Assembly (NCBI GenBank): GCA_034696485.1
Contig: JAQIWT010001062.1
Coordinates: 1 to 12,748 of the forward strand
Direction of reading: 5' to 3'
DNA: 12,748 nt
Origin: Isohypsibius dastychi
Taxonomy: Eukaryota; Tardigrada; Eutardigrada; Parachela; Isohypsibiidae
A program made the position numbers and the translations under genes. A model generated the notes under the pieces. That model searched no databases. It was not told the DNA's origin and worked only from the letters and a program-made list of their open reading frames with translations. Positions 7,964 to 12,748 of this stretch are shown here, in pieces (position 1 is the first letter of the stretch; the number at the start of each line of letters is the position of its first letter).

Positions 7964-9452
7964 GATAAACTGTTTCGGGATAACTGCAACGTTTGATTGT
8001 TATCCGGGATCTTTTTCCCACAGATATCCTGGTCGTTCCAGTTTGAACCTCATGGAGAATTGTGAGCATTTGCATCAGCATTAGTCATGGAGAATGAAGT
8101 CACATCTGCTTTATACAGGAAATTGACGAAAAATTCATGTTTGTTCAAGAATGAGAATCGGTTAAAACATTCTTTCCTCCTTTGGGTTAGTGGGCTAGCT
8201 ATTCCATGTTGGTCGCTTGGAACAAAAGGCTTTTGTCAATGCTCTTTAATACTTTTAACATCGCCTTCTAGACATTTGCAGACTGATGGTCCCCAATATT
8301 GATGAAAAATCGGTAGTGTTGTTTTCAATTCTCCAGCAAACAGACATGTAGAAGATTTTTGACGCTATTTCACTCTAACACCGTTGTCAAAAAACTGTTG
8401 GAGAGTAAAAAGCAGTGATCAGAATGTCGAGTTTGGATGGACTGATATCAGCAAGAAACGCTCTTAAGACGCATGCATCAAGTTTTTCTTAAGTTTCTTT
8501 TTAATTTGCCAGGACAAGCTTCGTCAGTTGAAATCAATAACGTTCTGAGTTGCTTGCTTGACGATTCCCCTCATTTTCCCTATGATTTTTGATGCATATT
8601 TCCCAACAGTCGCCTCCCATCATCTTTCGATTACAATCTTTGCAGAACTAATTGAATATTATTGCGATGATACAAGTTTGGCGAAAACATACTGGAGATA
8701 AGTTTTGCAATAGTGAGATGTTCCTCGTTGGAAACGTTTTTTTCTTTTTAACGACCTTATCTCTTGATTTCTTCTCGAACGTCAAAAATTTATGAATTTT
8801 CCGTCTGCAGGATATCCGAAGACCAAAACTTGATTCTAAGGAACAATTCAATATACTTTGTGAATCGTAAACCCTTTTGCTGCTCGTCATGCCACGCAGA
8901 ATGCCGTCTGGTATCTGTTTGCAAGAGCCTCTTGAACTTCATTAGGACACCATGTTCCGCTGAGTGAACGCTTCTCTGAAGTGTGATTGCAGCTTGCATT
9001 CACTTTAAGTCTTGCACATGATCGATTGAGCGCAAAATTCATGAAGGTTATTGATCATTCTAACGACATTTGGGCAAGACTTTTGTCAGAGACAACTTCA
9101 TGTTTCAAGCTCCGGTTTATCAGGCCTATGAGGTTCTCAGTGTTGGAAAACCCAGTGTAGAATTTTCTCCGTCACATCATTGTAATTGAGGAATTCTGTT
9201 TAATTTGTCTAGATTGTCCTGTAATTAAGCAAGTAAAGCTAGCCCATCTGAGTCCAGTAAGACGTTTTGGCGACGTTGCTCGCTTTTTTGCACCACTCAA
9301 CATCTCGAGCCTTTCTCTTCACTCTAGACCACTCACAGGAGAATTTTCAGAATGTTCGAAATCTTTTAGAGCAGAAATCTATCGGTTCTTAAAATGAACT
9401 CACTGCCTCAAATCGCCAACTGAAACGATCACAACGCACGTTATTAAGCTGA
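7964..9452. other. Long stretch with only short open fragments
   Basis: Fragments include plus-strand 8087-8302 (71 codons, unassigned), a short frame near 8424-8490 reading MSSLDGLISARNALKTHASS, plus-strand 8764-8967, and on the opposite strand of 8888-9060 a frame ending NEVQEALANRYQTAFCVA. Several could be exons with acceptors such as TCTTTGCAG (ending 8644) and CCGTCTGCAG (ending 8810), but no chain of exons holds together. The upstream part of the capsid-like gene is expected in 9000-9452, and I could not place it. Confidence 0.3.
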
Positions 9453-10140
9453 ACTAGACCGACGACTATCGACAGTGGTTTCAACAATCTACCCTACAGA
9501 GGGTATTACACAAAAATTTCTAATTGCGAACACGGTGTGAAGAAGACATGTGCACGTGGCATCCCCTTATCACTCGATAGTTTTAAATGGTTTGGCGATT
9601 CCGAACCAGGCACGGAAAAAAACTTTGATCTCAGTACTTGCTACTTGCAGACCAAAAAGCAAAAAGAATTCGAAATGTTTGGTGGACCGATGCATGAGTT
9701 GGTCTTTCCTCAGAGTTTCATGCCTCCCGGACTACGAACGTGCATCAAACTTTACTGAGAAGTCCTCAATTTCTGGCTCATGAGCGATAATGCTACCGCT
9801 GAATTCCGCATTAATAATGACGAGACCTTCCTGCGTGAGAGGAACCTCAAACTATGCCCGAGAATCTCGACTCAAATTGAGGAAAGATGCTCTTCGAACA
9901 GTCTCGTATGCTTCATATTTCCCGAATGTATTGAGGTTTTCCATCGTCAGTTAATCCCTGGTGCACGAACCAGATTTCCATGACTATCGACAACCAAACG
10001 GAATAACACATCATCAACGAGGAGAAAAAGAACTTCTTCCAGCTGTAGAACGCAATAGTATCTGAAATCGGGAATCCTGAATACAATAATAACACCTTGA
10101 AGCAGGAAAGGCCATAGATTCTCACGACGACCTTTTGACT
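9453..10140 (+). pseudogene. Decayed Maverick/Polinton capsid-type protein gene
   Basis: One frame runs from 9453 to 9983, interrupted only by a TGA at 9756-9758. Before it come IDSGFNNLPYRGYY, DSFKWFGDSEPG and a GPMHELVF block; after it come LMSDNATAEFRI and LRERNLKLCP, then a block near 9925-9960 containing PECIEVFHRQLIPGA. The order of a short loop near LMSD, an alternating strand pattern, RxxxLxP and then a basic IP-G segment is what I know from the capsid-type protein of Maverick/Polinton elements, annotated in many invertebrates as F54H12.2-like. After the TGA at 9981 the similarity continues weakly in another frame to about 10140. The N-terminal part is missing or unreadable. Such proteins form the icosahedral shell proposed for these elements. 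It is not functional as it stands. Confidence is good for the family and moderate for the limits. Confidence 0.7.
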
Positions 10141-10581
10141 TGACATGCCTTTTTCCTCTCGAATTATGCTCTTTTCGAACTTTACGTAACATTCAAAATC
10201 CGCGATTTATAAATTTGCGTGTGAAATCGCGTTCAAGAGAAGCGTTGACTCTCCAGAATTGCTATGTTTCCTTGAAACTTCTCACATATTTCATATTGAT
10301 TAAACCCGACGTGTCACAAAAGTCATTCAATTGAGTGTTGTTCTTCCGTCAATGAGAAAATGGTTAAACTAGGGTACCCGTATGTTGCTTGTTGGAACTC
10401 CAAATCATTTATCGATGAATATCTCCAAACAAAACGTAATCGAAGCACTTTTAGGTAAGCGCGCGAGATATTGGAGCTGTCTTTGAAAGATGGTGAATAA
10501 CGTGATAATAGCTTGACTACCGACTCTGCGGAAACTTGTGAGCTTCGAAGTATTCGAGCAGATGGCTTCGCTGACAAGTAA
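10141..10581. other. Spacer between capsid-like and polymerase-like remnants
   Basis: A 64-codon plus-strand frame (10140-10334) and a minus-strand frame (10323-10586) are present, and neither is recognised. The first codons of the polymerase gene may lie in the right half, where short runs such as NVIEALLGKRARYW (about 10437-10479) look protein-like, but no continuous frame reaches 10582. Confidence 0.35.
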
Positions 10582-11250
10582 TACAAAGAGTGGCGTTATC
10601 TGGCTAGATCCGACCTAGAAAAAGCCCTCGAATATGAACAAGCAATCAAATTATACGAGATGGTCGGATCAAGACCAGGCCCAATGAGTCTTGATCAATT
10701 GCTGATTTTCCGGGCCCATCTTACAGAGTACCAGATTGTGGTTCTAGCGAGCAAAAACCAAGCTGATCAGGTGTTATGTGGACCAAACGAAAAAGAAGGA
10801 TCTATTGAATACTGTACCAGAATCATTTTTCTGTAATACGTAAACTCGGACCTTGTGAATCGGCGCGTATAGTGAACCTTCTGTGAAAATCATTACGCGA
10901 GTATAATTGGACCGCCACCGTTGCCCTCACTTGTGACATTTGTGTCAAGGGGAAAAAAACCTGTTCACTGGTCGAAATTTTTTATTGCGAGAAATGTCAC
11001 CGAGCCTTTGGGAATCAGGACTTTTTCGAAACTCACAAAAAAATCCCATTTTGAATTGATCCGCCAATCTGTGAAAAGCATTTCGTGTGTGGTTTCTGTC
11101 ATCAGTCGGTCAGTAGAATAGCAGAGAGACTCCAAAAAGCATTTCTCATCCCACCCCAACGTTCAACATTCTCGTTTCGACACGTTAGTTTCCCAACGAA
11201 CGCTTCAATTCGCGTCATGAGAGCTTTGTCGAGTGGAGTCATCATAACAG
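10582..11250 (+). pseudogene. Decayed family B DNA polymerase, N-terminal part (Maverick/Polinton type)
   Basis: Two blocks are visible. The first, 10582-10836, is open for 84 codons and includes PMSLDQLLIFRAHLTEYQIV and QADQVLCGP. The second, 10887-11250, is in another frame and carries a cysteine/histidine cluster: CDIC, CEKCHRAF, a THKK histidine, then after a TGA at 11052-11054 CEKHFVCGFCHQS. A leading segment with a YQIVV-type strand followed by several CxxC pairs and a histidine is the layout I know from the region before the exonuclease domain in protein-primed DNA polymerases of Maverick/Polinton elements. The reaction would be replication of the element. No exonuclease aspartates, SLYPS-like motif or polymerase DTDS motif is seen downstream, so the rest is deleted or decayed beyond recognition. 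Same strand and 3' of the capsid-like gene, which supports one element. Confidence 0.6.
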
Positions 11251-12303
11251 GATGATCCTGGTATTTCTCCAGGAGGAACGGAAACATGACTGTTAGTTGT
11301 GCCGTTGAAAAGTGACGGAAACTACGAATTGTCAACGGAATGATTGGTGAGCTGAGCACAGAAAATGGTGAGCTGTCTCTATTCCACACAGAATACACAA
11401 CCATGAAATAACAACGGTGGCCGAATGAACTGATTGCTGCTCAAATGAACTTTTTCTTCGACAGAAAGTTATGAACTAAATATATCCACACTTGTACAGC
11501 TCTCTCGCGTGGGATGGGATCTGGCCAGAGAGATAACTGATAAGCCAAGCAGGGTCTCATTCACAGTCTGGTTCACTACAGATAAGTCAGGCAGGCTCTC
11601 ATAACAATCTCCTCGAATTCATCAGTGACTAACTCTCCCAACTTTTTCGACTGCCTGACAAAGTTACAAAGACATGTCATTTTTATGGTCAGAGTTCGAA
11701 TAGATTTAATTTGAATTTCCCAAGAAAAACGAACCTTTGAAGATTTGATGTTTGTATTTAAAAGCGCAATGGTGTTTGAATCGTTCTCCAGTCACAGACT
11801 CACAGGCGAAACAGAGCTTTCATGGTCGGCTCGTCAAAACACGGTAACGCAGACCGTGCATGAACATTTTCGAACTGGGTCGTCGCAAAAGTCCTGAAAA
11901 TAAAATTGTGGATGATAAACCATTAAATACCAATTATTCATCGTCTTGCAAATACGAGTATAAGGTTTCCACCAACCAGTAAAATCCAAAAATTCGGGAA
12001 ATTTGGATCAAACAATTGAGAGCAAGAAATTCAGCATTTGGTGCAGAATTAATGCTTTAAAAATAGAATATCAGGAATAGCTCTTTCGGATTTCTAATCA
12101 GCATACACATCGAAACAAAATCTATGACAAAAAAGCATACAAAATCTGGGAATTATGAAATACAGATTCAAATTTCAGACCGTATACAGCAATCGTCTTT
12201 TTCGACAATTCTGCTTCAAAATTTAAAAAAAAGTTGAAAACTGGTCCACTGGACTGGTCCACGCATCATGTTTTGAAACAACCCCGTTAATTCGGGCATC
12301 ATT
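11251..12303. other. Stretch expected to hold the rest of the polymerase, nothing recognised
   Basis: The plus strand has frequent stops in all frames. The minus strand is open at 11102-11404 (100 codons) but overlaps the polymerase finger block on the other strand and matches nothing I know. The right half (11690-12300) is AT-rich with no coding character. A short imperfect duplication lies at 11539-11607. Confidence 0.4.
11539..11607. repeat. Imperfect duplication, 42-base offset
   Basis: GATAAGCCAAGCAGGGTCTC at 11539 and GATAAGTCAGGCAGGCTCTC at 11581 agree at 17 of 20 positions, and CAT follows both. This is a small local duplication in non-coding DNA. Confidence 0.5.
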
Positions 12304-12748
12304 ACTTTCAGCGACTAATAATGACCGTCCAGCGACAAAAGTCTTTCCTCAACACTGACTACGGATATTGCGGAAGAACTTTGATTTGGCTTGTCCGAAT
12401 ATCTCACCGCATAAGACAAACCAACATTTGCCTGACTGCCACTGATTCTTCTAGTCAGCTTTAGTTATCTTCTGAACACGTTTTCGTTACCTTACGGTCA
12501 AAAACAGATGTCGAGTGCCCGTATTAGAAAAAGGTGGTGAATAAAATTCTGTAATGTCCGGCCAGATTCAAAAACTTGACAGGGTTTCTGGAGTTGCCAG
12601 CAGTCTGACGGTTGCATCTCAAAGAAACACCAATGCAGAAGTGTTTCATCCATGTCTGAGAAGTAAGTTCGAAATCTCGGAGGCTTCTGTTCTCGTGAGA
12701 TCCAGAACAACTCAACGCGTACAGTTTCCCTCAACTGGCAATAGTATA
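12304..12748. repeat. Diverged ~440 bp direct repeat, copy 2 (cut by window end)
   Basis: It matches 2618-3059 in the same orientation along its full visible length. The left edge is defined by ACTTTCAGCGACT at 12304-12316; upstream of that the two loci differ. The right edge is the end of the window, so the true unit is longer. This copy keeps one minus-strand frame open for 78 codons (12498-12734) that is interrupted by stops in copy 1, and a plus-strand frame open from about 12544 to the end. Confidence 0.85.

Noticed and set aside
9756-11054. TGA as a recoded sense codon, because two element genes each carry an in-frame TGA
   Set aside because: Other breaks are TAA, TAG and frameshifts, and TGA also serves as the end of other frames, so ordinary decay explains them.
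11102-11404. 100-codon minus-strand frame as a gene
   Set aside because: It overlaps the polymerase-like Cys/His block on the plus strand, has no splice support and resembles no family I know.
2618-12748. The paired repeats as long terminal repeats of a retrotransposon
   Set aside because: No reverse transcriptase, gag or primer binding site is visible between them, the left edge does not begin with TG, and the region contains multi-exon gene remnants on both strands.
2618-12748. The paired repeats as the terminal inverted repeats of the Maverick
   Set aside because: They are in direct, not inverted, orientation.
1-12748. tRNA, rRNA or CRISPR arrays
   Set aside because: No cloverleaf, conserved rRNA block or regularly spaced identical repeats were seen.

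Overview
The window looks like nematode nuclear DNA, probably Caenorhabditis or a close relative. It is AT-rich, and the believable coding pieces are broken by short introns (about 50-130 bp) with GT(A/G)AG donors and TTTNCAG-type acceptors. There are no ribosome binding sites, operons, tRNAs, rRNAs or CRISPR arrays. Almost nothing is intact: no reading frame runs the length of a normal gene, and the recognisable ones carry stops and frameshifts. I read the window as an accessory, decaying region built from old genes and mobile DNA.

Layout. 1-1092: one unassigned open frame (183-596) and otherwise featureless DNA. 1093-2388, minus strand: remains of a four-exon gene whose three introns splice in compatible phase, with two internal stops and one frameshift; I do not recognise the protein. 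2618-3059: first copy of a ~440 bp diverged repeat. 3060-5154: mostly blank, with a degenerate ~34 bp repeat near 4686-4790 and a clean 3 x 21 bp in-frame tandem repeat at 5061-5123. 5155-6801, plus strand: remains of a second multi-exon gene, also unidentified. 6802-7194: the space between convergent gene ends, holding a perfect 16 bp hairpin (7111-7148). 7195-7400, minus strand: a cysteine-containing C-terminal fragment that may be saposin-like. 7600-9452: short open stretches only.

The most interpretable part is on the right. From 9453 to about 10140 there is a decayed gene resembling the capsid-type protein of Maverick/Polinton virus-like transposons. From 10582 to 11250, on the same strand, two blocks resemble the N-terminal part of the protein-primed family B DNA polymerase of the same elements. 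Together they suggest a dead Maverick/Polinton insertion. Integrase, packaging ATPase, protease, minor capsid and terminal inverted repeats were not found. A second copy of the 440 bp repeat, in the same orientation, begins at 12304 and runs off the window end, so two copies about 9.7 kb apart bracket most of the window. All family assignments come from reading motifs by eye and need a profile search.
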